32,368 bases of DNA from assembly GCA_903970165.1 (NCBI GenBank), contig CAJCHZ010000061.1, positions 1-32,368 on the forward strand, in the 5' to 3' direction. Made by a program: the position numbers and the translations under genes. This DNA comes from Betaproteobacteria bacterium (GTDB lineage: Bacteria > Acidobacteriota > Terriglobia > Acidiferrales > UBA7541). This document shows, piece by piece, positions 9,019 through 17,900 of the stretch (positions are counted from its first letter, which is position 1; each line of letters opens with the position of its first letter). Below the pieces are notes generated by a model that was not told where the DNA came from, did not search any database, and saw only the letters and a program-made list of their open reading frames with translations.

Positions 9019-11106
9019 ATGTCCCCCATCTCGATGACGAGCGTGGCACGCAAAATGTTTGCTTGGATTTTCGTCGCTGCGCTTCACGGAGTTTCCTTGG
9101 CTGTGGTTTTGGGCGACGGCGGTGTTGCGCGAGCGCAGGAAACACCCGTGGCCCCCGGAGATCTGAAGCAGCTCAGCCTGGAACAGCTCGGGGACGTCGA
9201 GGTGGTGAGCAAATCCAAATCACCGGAACAGATTTGGAAAACAGCGGCGGCTATTTATGTGATAACTCAGGAGGACATCCGGCGTTCCGGCGCCACGACC
9301 ATTCCGGAAGCACTGCGCCTGGCGCCTGGCGTGGAGGTTGCGCGCGTCGACGGCAATAAGTGGTCCATCGGAATCCGCGGGTTCGGCAGTCGCCTGGCGC
9401 GCTCGGTGCTGGTGCTGATGGATGGCCGCAGCGTTTACACTCCCTTGCTGGCGGGTACCTATTGGGAAGTGCAAGACACGGTTATGGAGGACATTGACCG
9501 CATTGAGGTCATTCGCGGACCGGGTGGCACGGTATGGGGGCCCAACGCCGTAAACGGCGTGATCAATATCATCACGAAAAATAGCAAGGACACCCAGGGC
9601 ATGCTGGTGGCGGCCGGGGGCGGCAACGAGGAGCAAGGATTTTCGACGGTGCGCATCGGCGCGACCGCTCCCAATGGCCTTAGTTATAAGGTATACGCCA
9701 AAGAGTTTAACCGGTCAGCGGAAGACCATCCCGATGACGACCGTTACGACCATTGGAAGGCGGCGCAAGGCGGCTTCCGCGTGGACTGGGTCAAGAACCA
9801 ACGCGACAGCTTTACGCTGCAGGGCGATCTATACGACGAGCGCGCCGGAGAGGAGGTCAGCACAAGCACTTATAGTCCGCCGGCAAATTTTACGCTGGTA
9901 GGTAACGAGGTGCTTTCCGGCGGCAACTTGCTGGGACAGTGGACCCGGACATTCGATGCCGACGATAGCATTCAGCTGAAAGTCTATTATGACCGCACCA
10001 ATCGGTACGAACCGAATTTCAACGATATCCGCAACACAGGGGACTTCGATTTCCTGGAGCGCTTTCATTGGGGCGCGCGCCATCATTTCTCCTGGGGCTT
10101 GGGCGCGAACGTCAGTAGCGGTCGGCAGCCGGAAGTGTTTTCGGGGCTTTATTTTTCGCCGAACGAGAGAACCGACCAGATCTACAGCGCTTTCCTGCAG
10201 GACAGCATATCACTGGTGGAAAATCGCCTGACGCTCGAAGTGGGCACGAAAATAATTAAGACCAACTACACCGACGCGCAGGCGGAGCCGAGCGGACGGC
10301 TACTATGGACGCCCACGGCCACGCAGACTCTGTGGCTGGCGGTGACCCGCGCGCTGCGCACCCCATCGGACGCAGAGCGTGATTTTTTTCTGTCGTCCTT
10401 AATCGGATCGTACACGCCGCCCGGACAAACTACCTCGATACCGTTTTTTGCACGTTTCGGCGCTAATCCCAACTTCGAGTCGGAGAAGCTGAACGGTTAC
10501 GAGCTGGGTTACCGCCGCCTGCTGGGACGCGACGTATACGTCGACGTGGCAGGCTTCTTCAACCAATATTACGATCTGTTCAGTGAAGACATCATTGGCG
10601 CGCCCTATACGGAAAGCACTCCGGCGCCCACGCACGAACTGCTGCCCGCGGAATTTGGCAACGGCCTGCAAGGCACGACGGCCGGCGGGGAGATCGGTCC
10701 CGAGTGGCGCCCGACCAGCTTTTGGAGGTTGCGCGGCTCATATTCGTTCCTGCATATGGCTATTCGCAAAGGACCGAATTCGCTGGATGTGGAACCGCCT
10801 TCGCAGGTCTCCGGCGCCAGTCCGCAGCATCAGTTGCTGGCGCAATCATCCTTTGATTTGCCCAAGCGGATCAAACTGGACTTGGCCTTCCGCTATGAAA
10901 ACTCCTTGCCCGCTTACGCCGTGAAGGCCTATTCCACCGGGGACGCACGTCTGGCCTGGCGCTTGGGGCGCCACTGGGAAATTTCCGCGGTAGGCGAGAA
11001 TCTGCTGCAGCCCGATCATGTGGAATTCCCGAGCGATGCCGGCCCGAACGTGGCGATCAAACGAAGCGCGTACCTCAAGATTCTCTGGACCAGCAAGGAA
11101 AACTGA
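9019..11106 (+). CDS. TonB-dependent outer-membrane receptor
   Basis: This 695-residue outer-membrane gated channel would import a ligand using energy from TonB-ExbBD. The frame is open to 8842, but the ATG at 9019 has a GGAG site and directly precedes a signal peptide (hydrophobic VAALHGVSLAVVLG, cleavage near ARAQE). The plug domain spans about 55-175: DVEVVSKSKSPEQ as a TonB-box-like region, AAAIYVITQEDIRRSG, IPEALRLAPGVEVARVD, GIRGFG, LVLMDGRSVY, IDRIEVIRGPGGTVWG and NAVNGVINIITK. A beta-barrel of about 500 residues follows, with YELGYRR and a C-terminal strand ending LKILWTSKEN. No carboxypeptidase-like or STN domain is present. The substrate cannot be named from sequence. The YfiR-like gene starts 5 nt after the stop, so co-transcription is very likely. 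Confidence 0.93.
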   Translation: MSPISMTSVARKMFAWIFVAALHGVSLAVVLGDGGVARAQETPVAPGDLKQLSLEQLGDVEVVSKSKSPEQIWKTAAAIYVITQEDIRRSGATTIPEALRLAPGVEVARVDGNKWSIGIRGFGSRLARSVLVLMDGRSVYTPLLAGTYWEVQDTVMEDIDRIEVIRGPGGTVWGPNAVNGVINIITKNSKDTQGMLVAAGGGNEEQGFSTVRIGATAPNGLSYKVYAKEFNRSAEDHPDDDRYDHWKAAQGGFRVDWVKNQRDSFTLQGDLYDERAGEEVSTSTYSPPANFTLVGNEVLSGGNLLGQWTRTFDADDSIQLKVYYDRTNRYEPNFNDIRNTGDFDFLERFHWGARHHFSWGLGANVSSGRQPEVFSGLYFSPNERTDQIYSAFLQDSISLVENRLTLEVGTKIIKTNYTDAQAEPSGRLLWTPTATQTLWLAVTRALRTPSDAERDFFLSSLIGSYTPPGQTTSIPFFARFGANPNFESEKLNGYELGYRRLLGRDVYVDVAGFFNQYYDLFSEDIIGAPYTESTPAPTHELLPAEFGNGLQGTTAGGEIGPEWRPTSFWRLRGSYSFLHMAIRKGPNSLDVEPPSQVSGASPQHQLLAQSSFDLPKRIKLDLAFRYENSLPAYAVKAYSTGDARLAWRLGRHWEISAVGENLLQPDHVEFPSDAGPNVAIKRSAYLKILWTSKEN

Positions 11107-11111
11107 TTACC

Positions 11112-11750
11112 TTGACGCCTTTTCCTGGCCTTCCGCGCTGCTCGTCCCGGCCGCCGGCAATCAGGCGGCGGTATAGCCATGCCTTGCGGGGAGTTCTCTT
11201 TTGTATAGGCGCGATGCTTGCTGCGTACCTTTATTGCCCCCGCCCACTCGCCGCACAAAAGAGCAAGCCGCAAGAGTACGAGGTAAAGGCTGCGTACTTG
11301 TATAACTTCGGAAGATTTGTGGAATGGCCGGCGAGCGGCAACATGAGCGACAATTTTCCTATCTGCGTTCTAGGTCAGGATCCTTTTGGTTCGTATCTCG
11401 ACGCGGTAATTGCCGGTGAGTTCGTAAACGACCGGAAACTAATCGCCAAGCGCATCGCCACCGTGCGCGACGCTCTAAACTGCCGAATTCTTTTCATCAG
11501 CGATTCCGAATCTGTGCGCCTCAGAGAAATTCTGGCTGCTGTAGATAAAACTCCCGTCTTGACCGTAAGCGACACACCCAACTTCATCATTGCCGGTGGC
11601 ATGATCCAATTCGTGGTGGTCGAGAACCGAATCCGATTCTCCATCAATCTTGCGGCCTGCGAAAGGGCTAGCCTTACGCCAAGCTCGCAGTTGCTCAAGG
11701 TGGCCGTGGAAGTCCGAGGCGAGGCATCCAAAGTGAACGGGCCGTCATGA
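11112..11750 (+). CDS. YfiR family periplasmic protein (DUF4154)
   Basis: A 212-residue protein if started at the TTG at 11112; an internal TTG at 11183 is an alternative. A signal peptide is visible (GVLFCIGAMLAAYLY, cleavage near LAAQ). The mature domain shows the YfiR/DUF4154 signature: EYEVKAAYLYNFGRFVEWP, then FPICVLGQDPFG, CRILFISDSE and TVSDTPNFIIAGGMIQFVV, ending in NRIRFSINLAACERASL. In Pseudomonas, YfiR sits in the periplasm and inhibits the CHASE8-containing diguanylate cyclase YfiN. Here the neighbour is a histidine kinase with a similar periplasmic domain, its start overlapping this stop by 4 nt (ATGA), so that kinase is the likely partner. This is inference from context. Confidence 0.88.
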   Translation: MTPFPGLPRCSSRPPAIRRRYSHALRGVLFCIGAMLAAYLYCPRPLAAQKSKPQEYEVKAAYLYNFGRFVEWPASGNMSDNFPICVLGQDPFGSYLDAVIAGEFVNDRKLIAKRIATVRDALNCRILFISDSESVRLREILAAVDKTPVLTVSDTPNFIIAGGMIQFVVVENRIRFSINLAACERASLTPSSQLLKVAVEVRGEASKVNGPS

Positions 11751-13543
11751 GCACGCTCCGCAACTCGCTGTCTCGCAAGCTCACGGTCATGAACATGCTA
11801 GTGAGCAGCGGCGCTCTGCTGCTCGCTTCGGTAGCATTCTTCGCCTACGACTTCGTCACGTTCCGTAGCAACCTGATCAACACTACCTCGGTGCAGGCGC
11901 ACATCATCGGCACAAATGCCGTCTCTCCGCTAGTCTTCAACGATCCTGCCTCCGCCGAAAGAACTCTTTCCGCCTTGCGTGCCTCCCGACACATTGTTTA
12001 CGCTGGCGTCTACACTCCAGACGGCCAATTTTTCTCCGGCTATTGGCGCCAGGGGGAGAACTCAACGCCAGTCTCCTTGCCGGTTGTATCCCCGCAAGAG
12101 ACGGAACATTACTGGTTTCAGAGCAACCAGTTCACCCTGGTGCAAACGATAGCTTTTCAAAACAAGAGGGTAGGCGTCGTATATATTGCTTCCGACCTCG
12201 GCGTGATCTACGCGCGTCTGCGAAGCTATGCCATTATCCTTTTGGCAATCTTGAGTGCTTCTCTGACTGCCGCCCTCGCGCTTTCGCGCATCGCGCAGCG
12301 CGCCGTGTCCCAACCTATCCTGCGTCTGGCAGACACTGCGGCCCTGGTTTCGCGGGAAAAAGACTATACAGTCCGCGTCCCCGCGACGGGGGATCAAGAT
12401 GAGGTTGCCGTGCTGGTCGACGCCTTCAACGAGATGCTAATCGAAATCCAAAAACGCGATTCCGCTCTGCAGGAAAATGAAAGGCAATTCCGGAACCTTG
12501 CTGACTCCATCCCGCAACTCGCGTGGATGGCGGAGGCCACTGGCGAATTGTTCTGGTACAACCATCGCTGGTACGAATTCACCGGCACTACGCCCGAGCA
12601 AATGGCAGGTTGGGGCTGGCAAGCCGTCCACGATCCCACGACTCTTCCGGAGGTGATTGCCAAATGGCGTGCCTCGCTGGGTACAGGAGAGCCGTTCGAA
12701 ATGATCTTTCCCTTGCGCGCCGCCAACGGAGAGTTTCGCGATTTCCTCACGCTGGCCATGCCGGTCCGGGATGCACAAGGCCATGTCGCCCGCTGGTTTG
12801 GCACTAACACCGATATCACGGAGCAGCGACGCTCCGCGGAAGCCCTCCGGCAAACCGAAAAACTCGCTGCCACCGGCCGTCTCGCCGCCAGCATCGCCCA
12901 CGAAATCAACAATCCCCTCGAAGCCGTTACAAATCTCGTATACCTTGCCCGCAAGCAACCCGCCAACGTCGCGAAATATTTGACTCTCGCCGATCAGGAA
13001 CTCGATCGCATCGCACAAATCACTAAAAATACGCTGGGCTTTTATCGTGACAGCACTTCACGAACGGACATAAATATTCCCGAACTTCTGCAAGAGGTTC
13101 TGACCCTGTACAACAGCAAATTGCACTTCAAGAAAATCACCGTCCGTCCGGAGTACGCACAGAGCCTGCACATCTCTGGATTCCCCGGCGAAATCCGCCA
13201 GATATTCGCTAATTTAATTGCCAACGCCATAGAAGCGCTGCCCGCGAATGGCTTCATCATCATCCGCGCCACCCGATCGTGGATACCCGATGGATCCCAC
13301 CGCCGCGCCATCCGTATCACATTCCTCGATAACGGCGTGGGCATCGCGCCAGAGCATCGCCGACGTATCTTTGAACCCTTCTACACCACCAAGAAGGACG
13401 TGGGTACTGGATTGGGCCTTTGGCTGACTCTGAGTTTGGTTGCCAAGCATCAGGGAGTCTTGCGCATGCGCAGCAGTACCCGGCCCGGCAATTCCTGGAC
13501 GATTTTTTCTGTGTACTTGCCAGAAGCTCCAATCACCAACTAG
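11747..13543 (+). CDS. Membrane histidine kinase: CHASE8-like, HAMP, PAS, HisKA, HATPase
   Basis: This 598-residue inner-membrane sensor kinase has membrane spans at about 13-35 and 160-180 that bracket a periplasmic domain with CHASE8-like features (AHIIGTNAVSPLVFNDPASA, LSALRASRHIVYAGVYTPDG). HAMP lies at about 181-235, PAS at about 245-360 (FRNLADSIPQLAWMAE, WYNHRWYEFTG, FGTNTDITE), HisKA with phospho-acceptor His385 (ASIAHEINNP), and the HATPase with NLIANAIEAL, DNGVGI, FEPFYTTK and GTGLGL. All catalytic motifs are intact. The gene overlaps the YfiR gene by 4 nt and is followed 36 nt later by a free receiver protein, its likely phosphotransfer partner. The periplasmic domain resembles that of YfiN, suggesting control by the YfiR-like neighbour. 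Confidence 0.92.
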   Translation: MSTLRNSLSRKLTVMNMLVSSGALLLASVAFFAYDFVTFRSNLINTTSVQAHIIGTNAVSPLVFNDPASAERTLSALRASRHIVYAGVYTPDGQFFSGYWRQGENSTPVSLPVVSPQETEHYWFQSNQFTLVQTIAFQNKRVGVVYIASDLGVIYARLRSYAIILLAILSASLTAALALSRIAQRAVSQPILRLADTAALVSREKDYTVRVPATGDQDEVAVLVDAFNEMLIEIQKRDSALQENERQFRNLADSIPQLAWMAEATGELFWYNHRWYEFTGTTPEQMAGWGWQAVHDPTTLPEVIAKWRASLGTGEPFEMIFPLRAANGEFRDFLTLAMPVRDAQGHVARWFGTNTDITEQRRSAEALRQTEKLAATGRLAASIAHEINNPLEAVTNLVYLARKQPANVAKYLTLADQELDRIAQITKNTLGFYRDSTSRTDINIPELLQEVLTLYNSKLHFKKITVRPEYAQSLHISGFPGEIRQIFANLIANAIEALPANGFIIIRATRSWIPDGSHRRAIRITFLDNGVGIAPEHRRRIFEPFYTTKKDVGTGLGLWLTLSLVAKHQGVLRMRSSTRPGNSWTIFSVYLPEAPITN

Positions 13544-13579
13544 AATCATTCGCCTCGGGAACAACTCACAGGGATCCTC

Positions 13580-14065
13580 ATGACCATTGCGTGGCACTTC
13601 TCCAGCGTTCCCGTTTTTCCGTCGTTCGGCGAGCCGAAATGGTTTCCGGCCTCCACCATCCTGTCCGCAACCGAGCGACAGCGTCTCGAGGAGCGGCGGA
13701 AAATCCGAATCATCGTGGTGGATGACGAGCAATTAATCGCTGAAACTGTCGAAGAAATCCTGAAGCATGAGGGCTTCGACGCGCGCGCAGTTTTCACTAG
13801 CGAGGCCGCCGTGCAGCTTGCTGAAGAGTGGCAACCCGACATTGTCTTGAGCGACGTGATCATGCCGGGCCTCAATGGCATAGAAACAGGCATTCGCATC
13901 CGTGCGCTAGCTCCCGAGTGCCGCATCATTCTCTTTTCCGGCCAAGCCGCCACCGTGGACCTACTAGAGAAAGCTCGTAGCCAAGGGCATCGTTTCGAAA
14001 TCCTCGCTAAACCGATCAAGCCGGAGCAGCTCGTGTCTGTGATTCTGGATCGTTCCAAGCCCTAG
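13580..14065 (+). CDS. Single-domain response regulator (receiver only)
   Basis: This 161-residue protein has a CheY-like receiver at about 42-158: IIVVDDEQ acidic pocket, phospho-acceptor Asp in LSDVIMPGLNG, conserved Ser in LFSGQA, and Lys in LAKPIKPEQL. There is no output domain, so it either acts by protein-protein contact or relays phosphate. The roughly 40-residue N-terminal extension (WHFSSVPVFPSFGEP) is unusual for a stand-alone receiver. It is kept because an AGGG motif precedes the ATG and no better in-frame start is seen before the domain, but it may be non-coding. It is the last gene of the receptor/YfiR/kinase cassette and most likely the target of the kinase that ends 36 nt upstream. 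Confidence 0.88.
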   Translation: MTIAWHFSSVPVFPSFGEPKWFPASTILSATERQRLEERRKIRIIVVDDEQLIAETVEEILKHEGFDARAVFTSEAAVQLAEEWQPDIVLSDVIMPGLNGIETGIRIRALAPECRIILFSGQAATVDLLEKARSQGHRFEILAKPIKPEQLVSVILDRSKP

Positions 14066-14088
14066 CAAAGGCGGGCTGGCATTTTATC

Positions 14089-14102
14089 CGGCTTATAAGC
14101 CG
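14089..14102. repeat. Perfect 14-bp palindrome
   Basis: CGGCTTATAAGCCG is a perfect palindrome 23 nt after the response-regulator stop, between it and the permease remnant. There is no loop and no T run, so it is a poor terminator; it could be a protein-binding site or chance. Confidence 0.4.
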
Positions 14103-14114
14103 ACGGCCGCCGTG

Positions 14115-14330
14115 GATGCCAATCTCGCGTCTGCGCCGTGCGACGGTGTATGCCATCACGCCGTAGAAGCCGACCATCGCGAGCGCCAAGGCTAGGGCGC
14201 CAAATACCTCCGAAAGGCTGGAAACCAACCGTTCCGTCTTGAGCGATAGACCGATCCGATCGTCGATGGTGCGTAAGCGTCTTTGTCTTGAATGCGAATC
14301 ACCACTGAAGCTGAACGTGAAACCGCATCA
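14115..14330 (-). pseudogene. Fragment of an FtsX/MacB-type ABC permease (acidobacterial duplicated permease)
   Basis: The minus strand encodes about 40 residues matching the last transmembrane region of the large duplicated permeases abundant in Acidobacteriota: SLKTERLVSSLSEVFGALAL, then VGFYGVMAYTVARRRREIGI. The frame is open upstream through RTIDDRIGLSLKTERL, and another frame carries VVIRIQDKDAY, which resembles the preceding part of the family, so at least one frameshift is present. The sequence after REIGI no longer follows the family (MALGA expected), and the remaining roughly 700 residues of the protein are absent. It is a relic left by a deletion or rearrangement next to the signalling cassette. 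Confidence 0.72.
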
Positions 14331-14426
14331 TCCGCCTGACTGTCGCTTATGCGACCACACAATCCGGTCAGCTTTGAGCATTACGGCGGCCTAGAAATAA
14401 AACCAAGGAATGAGGAGCGGCCAAGG

Positions 14427-14612
14427 TTAGTCGAGTGGCTGTACGCTAGCGCGTTCCACCACTGGTGACTTTGTCTGGCGCTTCGCAAACGCCGCAGCTC
14501 TTGCTTCGTCGGGGTAAACCCGTACGAAAGTTTGACCGTCACTGTATTTGATTGTTACTGCAAAATGCAGGTGTCTGCGGCGTTTGTCGTTGAACTTAAG
14601 AGTCTTTGCCAT
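14427..14612 (-). CDS. Small basic protein of unknown function
   Basis: This possible 61-residue protein (start AKTLKFNDKRRRHLHF) has a plausible compact fold: two or three beta strands (FAVTIKYSDGQTFVRVY) and a helix (DEARAAAFAKRQ). The AGGAG before the ATG is only 2 nt away, too close to be ideal. A TTG four codons upstream (14624) is the alternative start but has no better site. The translation looks protein-like rather than random, but no family is recognised. It is isolated, on the opposite strand to the flanking intact genes. Confidence 0.45.
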   Translation of the reverse strand: MAKTLKFNDKRRRHLHFAVTIKYSDGQTFVRVYPDEARAAAFAKRQTKSPVVERASVQPLD

Positions 14613-14624
14613 GGCTCCTCGCAA

Positions 14625-14926
14625 CAGTAATAGTGAGATACAAGCCCGAAGTTAGTGAACCTAGCAGAACAGCGTGTTTACCACACAACGTATTTCTATG
14701 TCTACAACAACAGATTCGTTCTTCACCTTTAGCCTGCGAAAGAACGACGCTTTCCCGAGTAGTGACGGCACTCGTTTAACGCCAGGAGTCTGCGGTAGTG
14801 GATTCTTTTTCTTAGTACTTATCAATTTGGGAATCCAAGTTTAGGATCGCTTTTCAGTCAGCTGTTGGTCAATGCACATTTAAGTTTCTTAATGTTTTTG
14901 GTCCCGAAAGTGCCCTATTTCGGTAG
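14625..14926. other. AT-richer intergenic region before the Ig-like lipoprotein
   Basis: No gene seen. The stretch is AT-richer than its surroundings and probably carries the promoters of the small minus-strand ORF and of the large plus-strand gene. No clear -35/-10 pair, terminator or repeat could be assigned by eye. Confidence 0.35.
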
Positions 14927-17900
14927 ATGGGACTTGACTCAGGATCGACATCCAAGAAAGGGTTAGCATTTGCTTTATCCACCTTCGCGCTGGCCGCGGC
15001 AATAACAGGTTGTGGTGCCGCCCTCACGGGAGGCCGTTCGACGCCGGTTTCGATAAGCCTGAGTGTCACGCCCGCGTCAGCTTCGGTAGGCATCTCGCAA
15101 AGTCAACAATTTAGCGTCTCGGTGCAGAACGATGCCCAAAGCAAAGGTGTTAATTGGTTCCTTATGCAATCGGGTGTCGCATGCACTGCGGAGTGCGGTA
15201 CGCTTTCCAGCGCGGGAACCTACCAAGTCACATATTCGGCACCCGCAAAAGTCCCAAATCCTCCGACGGTAACGCTCATTGCCACATCCGTTGCGGACAC
15301 CGCAAGATCGGCTTCCGCAACCGTTACGGTCAGCACTGCGCCACCCGTGCCCATTTCCGTGTCCATCTTTCCAACTTCGCTTTCGCTGGAAGTTTCGCAG
15401 ACCCAGGCGTTCACTGCTACGGTTCAAAACGACAACCAGAATCGAGGCGTTATTTGGAATCTGACACAGTCGGGAAACGTGTGCTCGCCAGCCTGCGGAA
15501 CATTGTCCGGGATTAACCCCGTTAACTACACCGCCCCTTCGACGGTGCCCAATCCTGCTACCGTCATCCTGACGGCCACATCGGTGAGCGACAATACCAA
15601 ATCTGCTTCTGCCCCCATCACGATCATCGCCCAGTCACCGCCGATTGCTGTCTCGGTCTCACCACGCTCCGCCTCTTTGCAGACTTCCGAAAGCATGCAA
15701 TTTATTGCTACGGTTCAGAACGACATTCAAAACAGTGGAGTCACGTGGACCCTACTTCAGTCCAACAAAACATGCAGCCCAGCTTGCGGTTCTCTGCCTG
15801 CATCGACCTCAGAAAGCGCACTCTACGTTGCTCCGGCCACGGCACCGAACCCTGCGGTGGTCACACTGACGGCCACTTCGGTTGCGGACAACACCAAGAC
15901 TGCGGCGGCGATGATATTCATCGGCAACGTTTCTTCAAGTGGCGGTCTGCCAAATGTAGGAGACATCACTTCCTACGGTGCTCGTGCGGTGACGAGCCTG
16001 TTGTCGACACCAGCGAGTTGCGTGTCTGGTTCGAACATTCTCAACGTGGGGTCGGCAGCCGACTTCGCCCTGGGCGACGGCATCAGTGTTTACAATTGCG
16101 GTCCAACAATTGCAGTCGTGACGCCAACTGCACCTTCGGCAAGCAGCGGGGCGTCGGCTACCGCAACAATGCTCGATACGCCCATTGTCCCCTATATGGG
16201 AGCGGGACAAACTTTCAAGTACAGGCTAGTAACCCGAGATAACAAAGGTGGACTTACTCTACCGTCTCCCATATCTACTATGACGAATGGAAATTCTCTG
16301 GGGCAACAGAAAATTGCGGTCACGACGGCAACAACCTTAGGTCAGCAAATGACCATCAATCTTGCGTCAAACGGTCCGCCAAACGGAACAAAGGTCCACT
16401 TGCGCGGAACAAGCAACTCTACCTTTGATGTCTTTGGACAGATATCTTCTGGCGGAGGCACTAGCAGCATTGTTCTCGCGAATCTCCCGTTTGCGAGTCA
16501 GGTAACTGTAACGGGGGGAAATCTCTATTATTTCAACGCGAATCAACTGACATGGACCAATCAAAGCGGGGCGGTCGAACAGATTATCTGCGCTTCTCGA
16601 CCAGCGGACTTGGGTGCGTATCACGTCATCGGGATTGCGCCGCCTAATTTTGCGATCTTTAATGATTGGGGCGCGACAATCACAACACCTCCAAATCCGT
16701 TGCCGCCTTACCTCAACGATGGTGTCTGCACGGCAACAGGCCCCACTAACGACTATTTGTCGGATGTGACGATCACAGGAATCAACGGAAATCTCGTAAC
16801 CATGAGCGCAAACGCGGGTCAGACGACACCGAATGGAACAATGAATATCGATGTAGCCCCTGCGCTACTTGCGGCTCAGAGCACTCTGAGAGCGGCCAAT
16901 GGAGGTTCAAATACGGCCCTCTATATCCCTTGCGTAACGATGTCCAATGCGGTCGGGGCTTTCTTCCTTACCTCATCAATAGACCTGTCACTCGTTAGTC
17001 TGTTTAATGGAATAGAGCATTGTGGCACGATCATTGCCTACGAAACCATTACGATGGAAGGAGTTTGGACCGGCACAACCTCCGACGCGGGATTGGGCAA
17101 CAGCATCGGGCCAGCTATGGTAGCGGCGGGCGCGTACCCCGTTTTTTATGGCCCTAACGGACTAAATGTAAACAACGTCGCTTTCACTGGCAACAGCAAT
17201 TGTTTGTTTATCCAAGACGGCTATCCCAATAACGGTGGTGGAAATACCTCAGATATGAATGACTTGGGATTTGCCTGCGGAGGCTACGCCCCCATTACCA
17301 TCCTCGAACTAAATGGCTTTCAACATTTTTTCAAGAACCTATTCCCTAATGTAGGGCCAGGGAACGCACCTTCTTTCATGGATACCACATGGGCAGCATC
17401 ATTTTACGTCGAGGGTGCTGGCAACATAAGCATCTCGAATCAAAATCAAGGATTCGGCGGTGAGTTTTTTGACTACAACCCTACAGGCATTGCGGCTACG
17501 TTACAGTTTGATTCGTTCTATGTCCAAGGCTCCATCATGCCTTCGATTTCGACCTATTGCACAGCATCAAGCGAGTACATCACCTCCGTGGCACAGGTGA
17601 ACGATACGTCCCCGATGCCCTATATCGAACTGGACCCAGGGCCCAGCGGAGGTCTCTACTATGTATGGCTCGAAAATCCTTATGGCAACGTGCCAGACCC
17701 GATCAGCGGCGTTTCTCCAGTAGCGTTTTATCCTGTTGCCGTTCCGCTCCCCGGTTACACATTTCCTTCCGATTATCTTCCCGACGCGACTGGCAACGCC
17801 AAGTTCGAATTGAACAGCGTGCAGGTCAGCGACAATTTCAATCGCGCCAACGCTCCGATTGGGCAGAATTGGACTGTGTATCAAGGCGGTTTCAATGTCG

